DNA of 64,000 nucleotides from Leptospira sp. (GCA_002786225.1 PEQN01000008.1:1-64000), one strand, 5' to 3'; counted from the stretch's first letter, positions 18,702 through 28,881 are shown. The notes: generated by a model from the letters alone, not told the origin. Made by a program: numbers and translations.

Positions 18702-20198
18702 ATGAAGAAACGAATTCTAATCATTAGTTTTCTATTTCTAATTTCTTTACAAGCCTTAGATTGGATTTTAATGGAAGTCTTATATTTTAAGCTTCCCAAT
18801 TATACAGAATGGGATACATCTCCTTGGTATAATTTTATCCACCATAGAAAAAAGATTCACTTTCAAGAAAAAGATAACAAGGCTTTGGTAGTTGGAAGTT
18901 CTATTGCCTTGTATTCAACTCTTCCTCACTTGATCAATGAGTCTCAGAAAGAAAAAAAATTGCATGCAGAATTATATTCGCATGTAGCTATGACTCCTAC
19001 GGATTTTTACTATTACTTAGATGATATTATTTCTCATGATCCAGAGATTGTTGTTTATGTATTCAATCCTGCGGACTTTCAACTTGAATATTTGAATCTT
19101 ACAGCAGAGAATTCTGAAATTCCAAAATTTAATTATGAGCAGTGGTTGGCATATTTTCATTGGAGAAATCCTGCAAGAATCATCTATCCTTTTTATTTTT
19201 TCGAAGATTATTGGAAGGACCTTCCAAAAAATGATTCTTACAAATTACTTGGAAAATCTTTTCTGCGGATGAATCGCTTTCGTGAATTCTTTTGGGAACC
19301 AATCGATGCTTACATAGAAACAAACTTTCGTAGTGGTAGATCTTATCACATTTATTCAGGGAAAATTCCTGAAGAAGGAATATGGCAGAGTGGATGGACC
19401 AAAAAAGAGTTCCACCTAACCTGCGATAGCAATGAAATGGGAGCTTGGAACGAAATAGCATTTATTCCCAAGGATGATACAGATATTAGTATAACATACG
19501 AAAATGGTAGAATTGAAAATTTACATTTTGATAAGAAGGGCTGGCATAGTATTCAAATAAATTTCCAAGATCAAAATGAAAAGGGAAATCGGTTAAAATT
19601 TATTATAAACAAAACCTCCTCCTATAAAGAAGAGGAAAGGAAACCGTACGGTAAGGACTATGAAGTTGGGATTCGACTTTCCCAAAATTTCTGTTCACTT
19701 GAGAAAAAAATAAATCAGGCTTATATACGACCAAACTATCTAGATGAAGTTAGGTTTGAAAATATGAGTCTTGCGGAATACAAAGAAGATTATTTTCAAA
19801 GACTATACCAAGATGCAAAGGATAGACCTGAATTACTTAGAATGAAAACCCTATCCGAACAAAAGTTACTTTTGAAGGATACCGAGTTTTCCAATTGGTT
19901 AGAATTTAGTCGTTTGGAAGCAATTCAAACAAAACTCGAGCAAAAGGGGATTCGTTTTATTTTAGTAATGAGTCCTGAGAATCCCTTGGAAGTTGTTAAA
20001 TACAAAAACAGCAGATGGTACAATGGAATGGTTGACCACTTAGGAAATCAATCCCAGGGTCATTTTTATGACTTCACAGACCTCTTCAAGGATCCTCGGT
20101 ATTTCTCTGATCCGCACCATCTAACTTATAAAGGTGCAGAACAATTTACAAAAAAACTAAATGAAGTTTTAGAATGGGAATTTGAACAAGGGGATTGA
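18702..20198 (+). CDS. membrane-anchored SGNH/GDSL-like hydrolase-like protein
   Basis: Signal anchor at residues 4-24, then a large extracytoplasmic region. ALVVGSS (residues 61-67) is a block-I like motif with a candidate nucleophile Ser, and DPHH (Asp470-His473) near the C-terminus is the block-V DxxH, as in SGNH hydrolases, DltD and AlgX-type O-acyl transfer proteins. The middle (about 200-340) contains a beta-sandwich-like insert. It probably removes or adds an acyl group on the glycan made by the neighbouring enzymes. The start is 3 bases after the GT2 stop. I infer the activity; no exact family is recognised. Confidence 0.6.
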   Translation: MKKRILIISFLFLISLQALDWILMEVLYFKLPNYTEWDTSPWYNFIHHRKKIHFQEKDNKALVVGSSIALYSTLPHLINESQKEKKLHAELYSHVAMTPTDFYYYLDDIISHDPEIVVYVFNPADFQLEYLNLTAENSEIPKFNYEQWLAYFHWRNPARIIYPFYFFEDYWKDLPKNDSYKLLGKSFLRMNRFREFFWEPIDAYIETNFRSGRSYHIYSGKIPEEGIWQSGWTKKEFHLTCDSNEMGAWNEIAFIPKDDTDISITYENGRIENLHFDKKGWHSIQINFQDQNEKGNRLKFIINKTSSYKEEERKPYGKDYEVGIRLSQNFCSLEKKINQAYIRPNYLDEVRFENMSLAEYKEDYFQRLYQDAKDRPELLRMKTLSEQKLLLKDTEFSNWLEFSRLEAIQTKLEQKGIRFILVMSPENPLEVVKYKNSRWYNGMVDHLGNQSQGHFYDFTDLFKDPRYFSDPHHLTYKGAEQFTKKLNEVLEWEFEQGD

Positions 20199-20208
20199 AG
20201 AAAATATT

Positions 20209-21396
20209 ATGAGTCAGACAAGCCGTTATTCGATATTATTTATTCTGCTCTATGGATTAACTACTTTTGCAATATGGAAGAGGTATAATTTTAATCCGAC
20301 TTCTATGGTAAATTTTGGGTATGAGTTTGCTACGCAAAACGCATCGGAAACTCCCAAGGGCTCAGTTGTTTTTCAAGGGGAAGATGGTAATCTTGGTGCT
20401 GGGTATGATGGGCAGATTTTTTATTATTTCTCCCGACCAATTTCTAATTTTAATTTAAATTGGCCAGTAGGCTTTGATGAAAGCTATAGAGCACCAAGAA
20501 TTGGATACCCCTTCTTAATTGCAATCTTTGGATTCATAGGACAGAAGTCTGCTATCTTTGGTATGTACTTTCTAAATATTAGTTTATTATTTATTTCATT
20601 TTTAGCTCTTAGATCTATACTTAAACCTCGCGTAAAGAATCTTTCTTTATTGTATTTGCTTTCACCCTTTGCACTGGGATCATATTCTGTTCTGGTAAGT
20701 GATACGGTAATGGTATCTTTGGTGGTCATTGCCTATTTTTTATTTCTTAAAGAAAAATATATTTCATTTTCTATACTTGCTGGGTTAGCAATTTTAACTA
20801 AGGAACCTGCCTTGTTCTTTCTTTTTCCCTTGGGTTTGAAAGTTCTATTTGAAAAGGATCTACGTAAAATATTAGCTCTTGCAAGTTCCTTAGTCATACC
20901 TATACTTTGGCAAGCATATCTAAAGATAACTTTTCCCAATTGGTCAGCAATGCGACTAACAGATTTTATACTTCCATTAGAAGGAATTTCTAGCTATTTC
21001 CTTGAGATTCAAGAATTCTATATACAATTGGGAGGCGATGGCATAGGATTTGGAAATTTGGCTAGGCTCTTAGGTAGGTTCCCTCTAGTGATTTTGTTTG
21101 TGTTTGGTCTAAGTCTTTTATTCTCTAAGAACATTCAAAAGGGATGGAATTTTAGATTAGCAATGCTGCTTTCTTTATTTATGGTAGGAACAGCAGGTCA
21201 TTATCATTTTTGGTCAGTTTACGAAAACATATCTCGTATGTTTACAATATCCATTCCGATTTTAATTCTATGGAAAAATGAAGATGAATCTCTTTATACT
21301 AAGCCCTTTGTATACTTAGTCTATGGAATTCTAACTTTGTTTATAATTAAAATTTTCTTTGTATCAAAACCATTAACTTCAATTATCTGGGATTGA
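20209..21396 (+). CDS. multi-pass membrane protein of glycopolymer synthesis (GT39/GT-C-like)
   Basis: About ten hydrophobic helices. The early periplasmic loop has YDGQIFYYFSRP and a downstream RIGYPFL, which recalls the polyprenol-sugar-dependent GT-C glycosyltransferases and the 'cell-surface glycopolymer formation' proteins found next to them. ATG at 20209 is preceded by GATTGAAGAA; the frame is open from a TTG at 20182 overlapping the previous gene. Last gene of the cassette, ending 6 bases from the convergent gene at 21402. Confidence 0.65.
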   Translation: MSQTSRYSILFILLYGLTTFAIWKRYNFNPTSMVNFGYEFATQNASETPKGSVVFQGEDGNLGAGYDGQIFYYFSRPISNFNLNWPVGFDESYRAPRIGYPFLIAIFGFIGQKSAIFGMYFLNISLLFISFLALRSILKPRVKNLSLLYLLSPFALGSYSVLVSDTVMVSLVVIAYFLFLKEKYISFSILAGLAILTKEPALFFLFPLGLKVLFEKDLRKILALASSLVIPILWQAYLKITFPNWSAMRLTDFILPLEGISSYFLEIQEFYIQLGGDGIGFGNLARLLGRFPLVILFVFGLSLLFSKNIQKGWNFRLAMLLSLFMVGTAGHYHFWSVYENISRMFTISIPILILWKNEDESLYTKPFVYLVYGILTLFIIKIFFVSKPLTSIIWD

Positions 21397-21401
21397 TGCA
21401 A

Positions 21402-22892
21402 TTATTCGGTTGAAGGTTGAATATAAGGTTGTTGGATTTGAAAATTTTTCATAATTCTTAGATTTAAGTTTTTTAAATCCTTGGCTGGAATGGGAATTTC
21501 GGTGCCACTATCAAGAGTAAAAATTATCCAATCTTCATCTTTCAGTTTCCCTATTTCTGAATAGATTTGACTCAAATCAGAAACTTCTTTGCCATTGATT
21601 TTTTCAACATACTCTTGTCGCATATCATGGAAGCCATTATTTGATTCATCTGGAAATATCTGAGAAATAAATATGATTCGCTTAGCAGAAGATTTTGATT
21701 TTCTAAATTTATGATAATCTAATTTATAGAGCATTTTTTTATCAACACTACTTCTCCAATTTCGACCCCATTCTTTCAGATAAAATTCATTTAACTCCAT
21801 GAACACAAAACCACCGACCATTAAATAACCTGGTTTGTAATTCTGCGGATTCCCGAATGGAATCTGAATGGAAGATTCAGGAAACTCTTTGAGCACTAAG
21901 CTTAAATTTTCTTTTTTCTTATTTCGAATAATTTCTAATGGAATTTTGGATCCATAAGTAAATCCCAAATCTTCCCCTGAATGAAATAAATAGCTAAGCG
22001 GCAATTTCCCATAGACTGGGTGTTGGAAGCGTCCTTGGTTATCTATTGAGTAATTTCCGATTTTAGTAATTACATCTTCTGTTTTTAGTAAATTATAGGC
22101 AGTTGAATCCAAAATTACTTCCGCAACTAAAACGCCCGTTAGTTTATCACCTAATCCATAAAAATCTTGAGTGACTTGGTTATTGATAGGCTGAAAGAAA
22201 AACCCCTTAAAAGGAAATTTTGATTTCATATTTAGAAAAAGATTTATAATTTTACCAGGAATAATTCTACCATTATTCTTGGTATTATTGAAATAATATA
22301 AAATTCCTAGAGCTTGCGTTGAATTTTTATTTAGAATCAGCTCTCCATTTCCATGTAGTTTTTCATTGGAAGAAATTTCTACAGATGGCAATTCAATTCG
22401 TCCATCTGCATAGGTCTCCATTTGGATTTTACCTAGTTCTGCTGATTTATTCGATATTTCTCCTTGGCTGTCCTGGCCAAGAACTTTTACCGCTGTATTC
22501 GAAACGATATTTGATTTAAATTCAATGATTTCAGTCTTATCAAAGATATTATCAGCATCTATCACCTCAATTAAACCTAGATTGGCTTCCACATTTATTT
22601 TCTTAATACTTGCAATCTTAGATATGGAATCTTGTGGGGATTGAACTTCTACCAAGGTACTATGCTCTAGTATACTTCCAGGCAATAGCAATTGATTTTT
22701 ACCAATGTAAGTGCCAACTCCAATTCTTATATCTGGCGTTTTCTTCTTCCACGGATTTAAATAGTTAGGGTTTTGGTAAGTGACCTTAACTAGAAATTGG
22801 TGTTTTTCTAATTTTGGTATCTCATTCTTAGTAGATAGAATGCTTGAGTATGAAAGAAAAAATAGACAAAGAGAGATAGTTATGTATTTCAA
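21402..22892 (-). CDS. HtrA-like pseudoprotease with PDZ-like domains
   Basis: Same build and length as the next upstream gene (signal peptide, trypsin-like domain, PDZ-like domains) but the catalytic residues are gone: the His segment reads LLLPGSILEHST, the Asp segment VEANLGLIEV (Asp to Asn) and the serine segment GNGELILN instead of GNSGG. It starts at a TTG one base after the stop of the active protease. It is thus an inactive paralogue, possibly a partner, inhibitor or adaptor of the active enzyme, but this is inference. Confidence 0.75.
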   Translation of the reverse strand: MKYITISLCLFFLSYSSILSTKNEIPKLEKHQFLVKVTYQNPNYLNPWKKKTPDIRIGVGTYIGKNQLLLPGSILEHSTLVEVQSPQDSISKIASIKKINVEANLGLIEVIDADNIFDKTEIIEFKSNIVSNTAVKVLGQDSQGEISNKSAELGKIQMETYADGRIELPSVEISSNEKLHGNGELILNKNSTQALGILYYFNNTKNNGRIIPGKIINLFLNMKSKFPFKGFFFQPINNQVTQDFYGLGDKLTGVLVAEVILDSTAYNLLKTEDVITKIGNYSIDNQGRFQHPVYGKLPLSYLFHSGEDLGFTYGSKIPLEIIRNKKKENLSLVLKEFPESSIQIPFGNPQNYKPGYLMVGGFVFMELNEFYLKEWGRNWRSSVDKKMLYKLDYHKFRKSKSSAKRIIFISQIFPDESNNGFHDMRQEYVEKINGKEVSDLSQIYSEIGKLKDEDWIIFTLDSGTEIPIPAKDLKNLNLRIMKNFQIQQPYIQPSTE

Positions 22893-22893
22893 A

Positions 22894-24384
22894 TTATTGT
22901 TCCATATTATAGGTTTTCTTTATAATGGGATTTGCTTTTATGATTTCTTCTCTATCAAGAATAAGAGGAAAATCTAAGTCCATAAATTCTAATCTTACAT
23001 AGCGATTTTTGGAATTTTGAATTGCAAGCTTTAGATCATCTAAAGATTGAATCTCCTTGCCATCAAATCTATGAATAATAAGGTTTAAGAAGTGATCTGT
23101 ATGAGTATTTACAGGGTGATCTAACTTACGATATAAAACAACATCGGCTTTCTTCTTACTATTCCATTGGTCAGAAATAAAATTATAGAATCTATAAAGT
23201 AATTGGCTGCCTCCAGAAGTATTGGATGATCGACTCCAAACAGAAAGCAAATTACGATTGACCTCTTGGAAGATTAAACCACCAAACATTACATAATCTA
23301 TATTTTGATCATAAGAGAATCTCATGAAATCAAAGTCTGGCATTTTTTTGGCTGGAAAAACAATTTTCTCTAATTTCCCATCACGTATGAGCTCAAAGCT
23401 TATACTATCTCCAGCAAACTTGTTATCAATGAGTTCAACAAAATCAATGCGAGTGTCTGTATCGAGATTTATAGAACCGTTCCTTGCGATTTTCTTCCCA
23501 TCAAGAGATATAAGAAGATCTTTCGGTTTCAGATAACCAAAGGCTGATCCTCCTGAATAAACTTTATTTACAAGTACGCCTTCAGTCTCTTCAGGTATTT
23601 TATAGTATTCGCGAAGTTTCGAGTTGAATGTATTTTGGAATTGAATTCCTAACTCGACGTAGCCATCATAGACACCATCTTCTATATCTTTAAGAAAATG
23701 GTTTACTACAGTAGTTGGGATAATGTAACCAATGTTTTCACCCTTAGCAGCTACTTGAAAAGCTACACCAGCTACCTTGCCATTTTGGATTGCGGGGCCA
23801 CCGGAATTTCCTGGATTAATGGCAGCGTCTACCTGTATGACTAGATGGTTGTCCACTTGAGAATGTGCATAGGTAGATTGTTCTTTTCTGGATACAATTC
23901 CTCGACTAACAGAAATTCGTGAGCCGCCAATTGGGTAGCCAATGATTGTGATAGGAGTATTTAATTCTGGAATTCCTCCAAATTCTAAATATTCAGCATC
24001 TTTATAAAAAATTGGTTTGATAGCTTGCAAGATTGCAAGATCACAATCATGAGCGATATAATTCAGTCTAGCCTCATACCATTCTGTTTGGTTGTATCTT
24101 TGGATTTGAATGTATTTGGCATTAGAAACTACATGTGCGTTCGTTAGGATTCTGTTGCCGTCTATAAGAAAACCAGTACCTCCTGAAGCGGAAAGTGAAC
24201 CTGGGTTCCAAGGAGAGTAGGGGTCTGCACTTTGTGAAAAAACTTTAATCTGGACAACAGATTTTCGAATGGTATCGAAATCTTCAATAGATTCCGATCT
24301 TATAGAATTTGTACTTAGGGGAAAAAAAGCAATGCTTAGTATCCCCAATATTCGAAATAGAATCTTGGGTATTTGATGGTACAT
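22894..24384 (-). CDS. HtrA/DegP-like exported serine protease with PDZ domains
   Basis: Signal peptide in the first ~30 residues, a trypsin-like domain with complete catalytic triad: His in ILTNAHVV, Asp in HDCDLAIL and Ser in NPGNSGGPA, and two PDZ-like modules (about 230-310 and 420-490). It should degrade or refold damaged proteins in the periplasm. The ATG at 24384 overlaps the apt stop as TGATG, so translation is coupled; a longer frame from 24405 is less likely. Its pseudo-protease paralogue is immediately downstream. Confidence 0.88.
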   Translation of the reverse strand: MYHQIPKILFRILGILSIAFFPLSTNSIRSESIEDFDTIRKSVVQIKVFSQSADPYSPWNPGSLSASGGTGFLIDGNRILTNAHVVSNAKYIQIQRYNQTEWYEARLNYIAHDCDLAILQAIKPIFYKDAEYLEFGGIPELNTPITIIGYPIGGSRISVSRGIVSRKEQSTYAHSQVDNHLVIQVDAAINPGNSGGPAIQNGKVAGVAFQVAAKGENIGYIIPTTVVNHFLKDIEDGVYDGYVELGIQFQNTFNSKLREYYKIPEETEGVLVNKVYSGGSAFGYLKPKDLLISLDGKKIARNGSINLDTDTRIDFVELIDNKFAGDSISFELIRDGKLEKIVFPAKKMPDFDFMRFSYDQNIDYVMFGGLIFQEVNRNLLSVWSRSSNTSGGSQLLYRFYNFISDQWNSKKKADVVLYRKLDHPVNTHTDHFLNLIIHRFDGKEIQSLDDLKLAIQNSKNRYVRLEFMDLDFPLILDREEIIKANPIIKKTYNMEQ

Positions 24385-24917
24385 CAATGTCCTTCGAATT
24401 GGCAAATTGAATAAACCTCGACTCCTAGATCTTTTTTGATTTTTGCAGAACCTCCTAGGTCAGGTAAATCCACAATAACCCCAGCTTCATGAACTTTGCC
24501 GTTTAGCTTCTGAATCAATTGTATGGCAGCAGCCAAGGTTCCACCTGTTGCAATCAAATCATCTAGGATTAAGAATTTATCTCCAGGATGAACTGCATCC
24601 TTATGAATTTCAATATGATCTGTTCCATATTCTAAAATATATTCTTGTGAAATAGTTTCACCAGGTAACTTTCCTTTCTTTCGAATGGGAACAAAACCGA
24701 CTCCTAGTTGAAAAGCTAGAGCCGCACCAAAAATAAATCCTCTTGCTTCTATGCCTGCGACCTTAGTGATTCCTTGATTTTGATAACGATTCACGAACAT
24801 TCCTATAGAAAGACTAAGTCCTTCTGGATCTAAGAGAAGGGAGGTGATGTCACGAAAAAGGATTCCTGGTTTTGGATAATCTGGGATAGTACGTATTTTG
24901 GATTTGATTATTGACAT
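24384..24917 (-). CDS. apt: adenine phosphoribosyltransferase
   Basis: 177 residues, the usual length. It makes AMP from adenine and PRPP. The PRPP-binding loop [12 protein letters not shown] and the [11 protein letters not shown] motif are both present, as well as the N-terminal RDITSLLL adenine-binding strand. It heads a minus-strand transcription unit with htrA and its paralogue. Confidence 0.93.
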   Translation of the reverse strand: MSIIKSKIRTIPDYPKPGILFRDITSLLLDPEGLSLSIGMFVNRYQNQGITKVAGIEARGFIFGAALAFQLGVGFVPIRKKGKLPGETISQEYILEYGTDHIEIHKDAVHPGDKFLILDDLIATGGTLAAAIQLIQKLNGKVHEAGVIVDLPDLGGSAKIKKDLGVEVYSICQFEGH

Positions 24918-24999
24918 GAGTCCAAACTGTCTTAGTCTAAGTTTCCTGCAAGTGAAAAGACTTTTACTATTCTGATAAATTTTATCAGAATTATCTTTT

Positions 25000-25320
25000 T
25001 TATTTTAATTCTTCTGCACTACCAGTAATGATACACTGTGACAGGGCTTCACATTTCAAACTCGGACTGCAAGTTTGAAAATTGGGATGATTTTTCTGGC
25101 AGAGAACTTCACAGGCTCTTCCAATTTCCTTAGAGCTGCTCACAATTCGTAAATCAGAATTTTGCAAGGAGCAGGATTCTAATGAACTACAGAGTTCATG
25201 ACAGCGATCCACTTGAGTAACTAAGGGACTGCTTGTTTTTTTGGATGAGTAAATTCTCTTTGCCGTTACTAAACTCATACAGAATAGAAGTAGTGTTAGA
25301 AGTATCCAATTCTTAAACAT
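25000..25320 (-). CDS. small exported Cys-rich protein
   Basis: 106 residues with signal peptide (cleavage near VTAK). The mature part has nine Cys in the pattern RCHELC, SC, ACEVLC, TC and KC..LSQC, so it should be disulfide-bonded in the periplasm. No family recognised. It starts 2 bases downstream of the GT-C gene's stop, hence the same operon. Confidence 0.6.
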   Translation of the reverse strand: MFKNWILLTLLLFCMSLVTAKRIYSSKKTSSPLVTQVDRCHELCSSLESCSLQNSDLRIVSSSKEIGRACEVLCQKNHPNFQTCSPSLKCEALSQCIITGSAEELK

Positions 25321-25322
25321 TT

Positions 25323-26987
25323 TTAAATCTCCTTTTTTCGAAATTTTTTGAATAAATAGGCTTTCGTATAAAACATAGGATCTTTGTAGTGGGGGATTCC
25401 TGATTTAAAATCAAAAGATTTCCCAGACCATAAGCTCCAAATATCTGTTAATTGGTAGTCTTCAGGTAAGTAGTTGTGAATATCCTCAGTTAAGGCAAGG
25501 ATTGGAATATCAATTTTATCACAATTTGATTTGATATTTGGCGAGTAATATACATTCAAACTAGGGTAAGCATTTTCTATCTGCCAAGCGTCCCAAGGGT
25601 TCTGCGACACAACACAGAGTTCTTGTAAGTTTTTATTAGCTAAATTTGGGATTTTATCTGGAACCGATGGAAGCAAAAACAATTGTAAGAACAAAATGGC
25701 TGTAAGCTGAGATAAGAAATAACTGGACTGGTAAATTCTAGCATCAACTTTTAGAATGAACTGTGCAAGAAATCCATAGAGGAATAAAATCAAAGGAAGG
25801 AAGATAAATATTAAATATTTACTTTCAAAGAAAAATCCTAATGCAATGAAACATAATATAATGATAAACTGATAGCATAGATTAGTCTTCATCTCAAGAA
25901 TTTTCTTTAGTGTGCTCATGTTCAATCCAATTCCAATAGCTACGAAACCTAAGGTAAGGGAAGGAAGAGTATAGTATGCATCCTTTCTATTTGGCAATAA
26001 ATGGAGAAGTAAGATTAAAATGGATGATACAACTAACCATTTCGCTATGAAGTGTTTACGGTTTTTCTCTTTCTGAAGTAGAATTTTCCAAAATGCAATC
26101 CCAAAAAACACTGTCCATGGAATCGAATAGCCTATAATCCCAATTAACAGACGTAATTCGGGTTGATTTTCTGAACCGAATTTTCCTAAATTCTCTGTTC
26201 CAATAAAAAATTGAATGAAAGCAAGTCCTTCCTTTGTCCAAAAGAAAATCGCAAGAAACCAAGCAAGAAGGGGCAGTATACTTATTGGACCCCATATCAA
26301 CAAGAGTTCATGCCATTTTGCACCTCTAAGGAAATGGAATTTACTTCCTCGTGGCAGAAATAAAGCCTTTCCAGAACGGATTCTAAATCGACTCATAGTC
26401 CAAAAACTAGCAAGAATAATGATAAGATAAGCTATAAGTATGGGTCCTTTCAAAAGAACCCCTAAGCCACATACGAAAGCGGAGAGAACTAACCAAATTT
26501 TATATTCTCTTTTAAGATATTGAATATAAAAATAAACAGAAAGCAATAGGAAGAAGAGTAGGTAAACTTCCATCATAGCAAGTTTAGCAAACTTATAAAG
26601 ACCCAGAGAAAATAAATACATCATCGAAATAATCCAAGTCTGTATCCTAGGAACCTTGAGGCTCTTTAGGATTAAAAAGACCAGAAGCACAGAGGAAGCT
26701 CCCATAAGAACGGAAGGAAACCTCTCAGAAAAGAAGCTTTTACCGAAAATGGCATCAGAAAGCATACCCAACCAAAACAACAAAGGCGGCTTGTAAGGGT
26801 TAGTATAACCTCCTACTACAGGATGAAGGAAGGCTCCCGAGTTTAAGCTTTCCCGAATCGTCCGGATATGCATGACCTCGTCCCCTTGCAGAAGTAAGGA
26901 GTCGCTTTGGATCCCTGGCAAAAGGCAGGCTATGGATACAAAAAAGAGGAAAAATGGATCAATGAATGTTTTTAAATATTTATTCAT
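25323..26987 (-). CDS. ArnT-like GT39/GT-C membrane glycosyltransferase
   Basis: 554 residues, about twelve membrane helices. The first periplasmic loop holds GDEVMHIRTIRE (Asp-Glu pair, the catalytic acid of GT-C enzymes) and NPYKPPLLFWLG, as in ArnT/PMT-like proteins that move a sugar from a polyprenyl phosphate to lipid A or protein. Donor and acceptor cannot be told. It is followed by a small Cys-rich protein in the same unit. Confidence 0.8.
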   Translation of the reverse strand: MNKYLKTFIDPFFLFFVSIACLLPGIQSDSLLLQGDEVMHIRTIRESLNSGAFLHPVVGGYTNPYKPPLLFWLGMLSDAIFGKSFFSERFPSVLMGASSVLLVFLILKSLKVPRIQTWIISMMYLFSLGLYKFAKLAMMEVYLLFFLLLSVYFYIQYLKREYKIWLVLSAFVCGLGVLLKGPILIAYLIIILASFWTMSRFRIRSGKALFLPRGSKFHFLRGAKWHELLLIWGPISILPLLAWFLAIFFWTKEGLAFIQFFIGTENLGKFGSENQPELRLLIGIIGYSIPWTVFFGIAFWKILLQKEKNRKHFIAKWLVVSSILILLLHLLPNRKDAYYTLPSLTLGFVAIGIGLNMSTLKKILEMKTNLCYQFIIILCFIALGFFFESKYLIFIFLPLILFLYGFLAQFILKVDARIYQSSYFLSQLTAILFLQLFLLPSVPDKIPNLANKNLQELCVVSQNPWDAWQIENAYPSLNVYYSPNIKSNCDKIDIPILALTEDIHNYLPEDYQLTDIWSLWSGKSFDFKSGIPHYKDPMFYTKAYLFKKFRKKEI

Positions 26988-27086
26988 AAAATAAAAATCT
27001 ATTTATTGACTAAATATTTATTCATTAAAAATAATGCAAGTGAATCCAGAGAAAGTGATAGAAAATTTAAGGCACATGGAAATAGA

Positions 27087-27791
27087 ATGAAAAAAATGAA
27101 AAATACAACTCTAAATGTGGAATCTCCCTCTCCTAAAAAGAGAAATAAAAGGGAAGAAAACCGAGAAAAATCCAAAGAACTCATTCTCAGAGCTTCTTTA
27201 GAGCTTTTTTCAATGAAGGGGTATGGATCCACTACCATGGAAATGATAGCGGATAGAGCTGGTATTTCTAGAGGGTTGCCCTATTTGTATTTTGAATCCA
27301 AAGAAAGATTGTTGTTTTTTATTTTAAAACGGCATTTTGATCGTGAAAAGCAATTCCTTGCCTCAGTTCCCAAAGACTTCAATACCATTGAAGAATTTAT
27401 TGAAACTATACTTACTAAAATGGATACACCTTTCGCGAAAGGTCTTGATGGGGACGAAAGTCTGGAGATGCGCTTGATCATGAGCATGATGCTCTTACCT
27501 GAGACCAAAAGCATCATCCAAGACTGGATTGTAAAATTTCAATCTGAAATTATGGAAGATTTTTTTTCTAGGGTTGAAGGAAGATTTGCAACCTTAGGAA
27601 TAGAAGATCTTTCAGGGGAGATGCAATATCTCCGAATGGTATTCTTCGGGCTTACATTTTCCAGACTTTGCTTCGGCGATGATTTCAATGCAAAATGTCT
27701 TAGAGATAGAATAAAAAGTCATTATGTTTCTCAACTTGCGAAATGCCCTGGAAAGATCCAAAACATGAAGCGATCCATTGATATAGATTGA
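27087..27791 (+). CDS. TetR family transcriptional regulator
   Basis: HTH domain in residues ~20-65 (ASLELFSMKGYGSTTMEMIADRAGISRGLPYLYF), with the recognition helix and the 'YLYF.SKE.L' end of TetR proteins. The C-terminal ligand domain (residues 70-234) is unassigned. The frame opens at a TTG at 27006, but the ATG at 27087 is preceded by GGAAATAG and fits better. It is divergent from the GT-C gene (25323-26987), which it may regulate; this is inference. Confidence 0.8.
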   Translation: MKKMKNTTLNVESPSPKKRNKREENREKSKELILRASLELFSMKGYGSTTMEMIADRAGISRGLPYLYFESKERLLFFILKRHFDREKQFLASVPKDFNTIEEFIETILTKMDTPFAKGLDGDESLEMRLIMSMMLLPETKSIIQDWIVKFQSEIMEDFFSRVEGRFATLGIEDLSGEMQYLRMVFFGLTFSRLCFGDDFNAKCLRDRIKSHYVSQLAKCPGKIQNMKRSIDID

Positions 27792-27856
27792 TTCAGTAAA
27801 AAAGATATCCTTACTAAATTTTATTTCTTCTAAGGAAGATAAAAGACTCTCTAAAC

Positions 27857-28630
27857 TTAGGTGAATACCTTGTCGCTTTTCAAAACCTTCATCCTTGATT
27901 TGAGGTTCTCTTTCAATGATGGAGGGAAGTCCTTGTCTTTTTGAAAAAATTTCTTCAATGCTAAGGCTTCTGTCTTGTTATCGAGTAAGGATAGAATTTC
28001 CGTATCCAATTCATTTTTGTATAAGATGCGAATCATTTTCTCAGCGCGGGAAGGAATGTCTAGTGTGATGAGTTCTTGTATAGAAATATCTTTGATATTC
28101 TGGATTGCCCAGGATTGTATAGATAAAGTTAGGACACGTTCCATTTGAACGGATTCTTCTTTCTCTGTTCTTGTATTTAAGTTTTTATAAAAACGGATTC
28201 TTCTGTTGATGAAAGGAACTAGCTTTTCTTTAGGAATAGGATGCTTACTAATTTGAAGCCAGTCTTTATGGAAGCCATGAAAATGAGTATCTCCATAAAA
28301 GACTGAACCCAAATTGACCAGATGAACAACAGTGGGTTCCATAAGATTTAATCTCAATCGAAATGTGTCTATATCACCTGCAATAAGATTAACGGGCGCT
28401 ATCTTTTCTAAAATATTTAAAGCCATAGTTACTTTTTGAATAAAACCAGGCTTCATTTGATCTTGTGTAGATGCTAATAAGTAGAAATTAAAATCGGAAT
28501 CCTCTGAGTAATCTCCTCTTTCTCTAGAACCATAAAATAAAATTTCAAATGGATGATCCGATTCAATTTCTTCGAGTTTATCAAAAATCTTAAGATAGTC
28601 AGATGGATTAGGGTTTTGTATTTTATTCAT
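27857..28630 (-). CDS. nucleotidyltransferase-domain protein (MNT-like)
   Basis: 257 residues. The N-terminal 100 residues contain GSRERG followed by SDFNFY (GSxxxG ... SDxD-like, residue 3 of the metal pair is Asn here), the signature of the minimal nucleotidyltransferase/polymerase-beta superfamily. The C-terminal helical half (about 120-257) could be a substrate- or partner-binding part. Could be an antibiotic-adenylating or toxin-antitoxin-type transferase; no HEPN partner is next to it. Confidence 0.6.
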   Translation of the reverse strand: MNKIQNPNPSDYLKIFDKLEEIESDHPFEILFYGSRERGDYSEDSDFNFYLLASTQDQMKPGFIQKVTMALNILEKIAPVNLIAGDIDTFRLRLNLMEPTVVHLVNLGSVFYGDTHFHGFHKDWLQISKHPIPKEKLVPFINRRIRFYKNLNTRTEKEESVQMERVLTLSIQSWAIQNIKDISIQELITLDIPSRAEKMIRILYKNELDTEILSLLDNKTEALALKKFFQKDKDFPPSLKENLKSRMKVLKSDKVFT

Positions 28631-28640
28631 TGGATATTCA

Positions 28641-28847
28641 TTATTGAAAAAACAATCTCATTTTGGACAAATTATCTAAAATTGCTGCGAAAGCTCTGTC
28701 TCGTTCCTCATTGCCAGGAAAATTCAAGGCTTTGATGTTGGTTAAATCGTGGTAAATGATTTCAATAGTTGGTTTACTCGGATTTTTCTTTATAGATGAA
28801 ATGTAATCCAAATTGATAACTTCTGTATCTCCTAATTTTAACCACAT
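28641..28847 (-). CDS. small conserved hypothetical protein
   Basis: 68 residues, soluble: strand-rich start (MWLKLGDTEVINLDYISSIKK) and a helical end with ERDRAFAAILDNLS. The upstream sequence lacks a strong Shine-Dalgarno. The 'LDY...I.KK' plus 'I.Y.D...' pattern recurs in small bacterial proteins of unknown function. It ends 10 bases before the nucleotidyltransferase gene, so may be cotranscribed. Confidence 0.5.
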   Translation of the reverse strand: MWLKLGDTEVINLDYISSIKKNPSKPTIEIIYHDLTNIKALNFPGNEERDRAFAAILDNLSKMRLFFQ

Positions 28848-28881
28848 GCAAAACTTCCTATTGTGTCTAGTGTAGAATATT

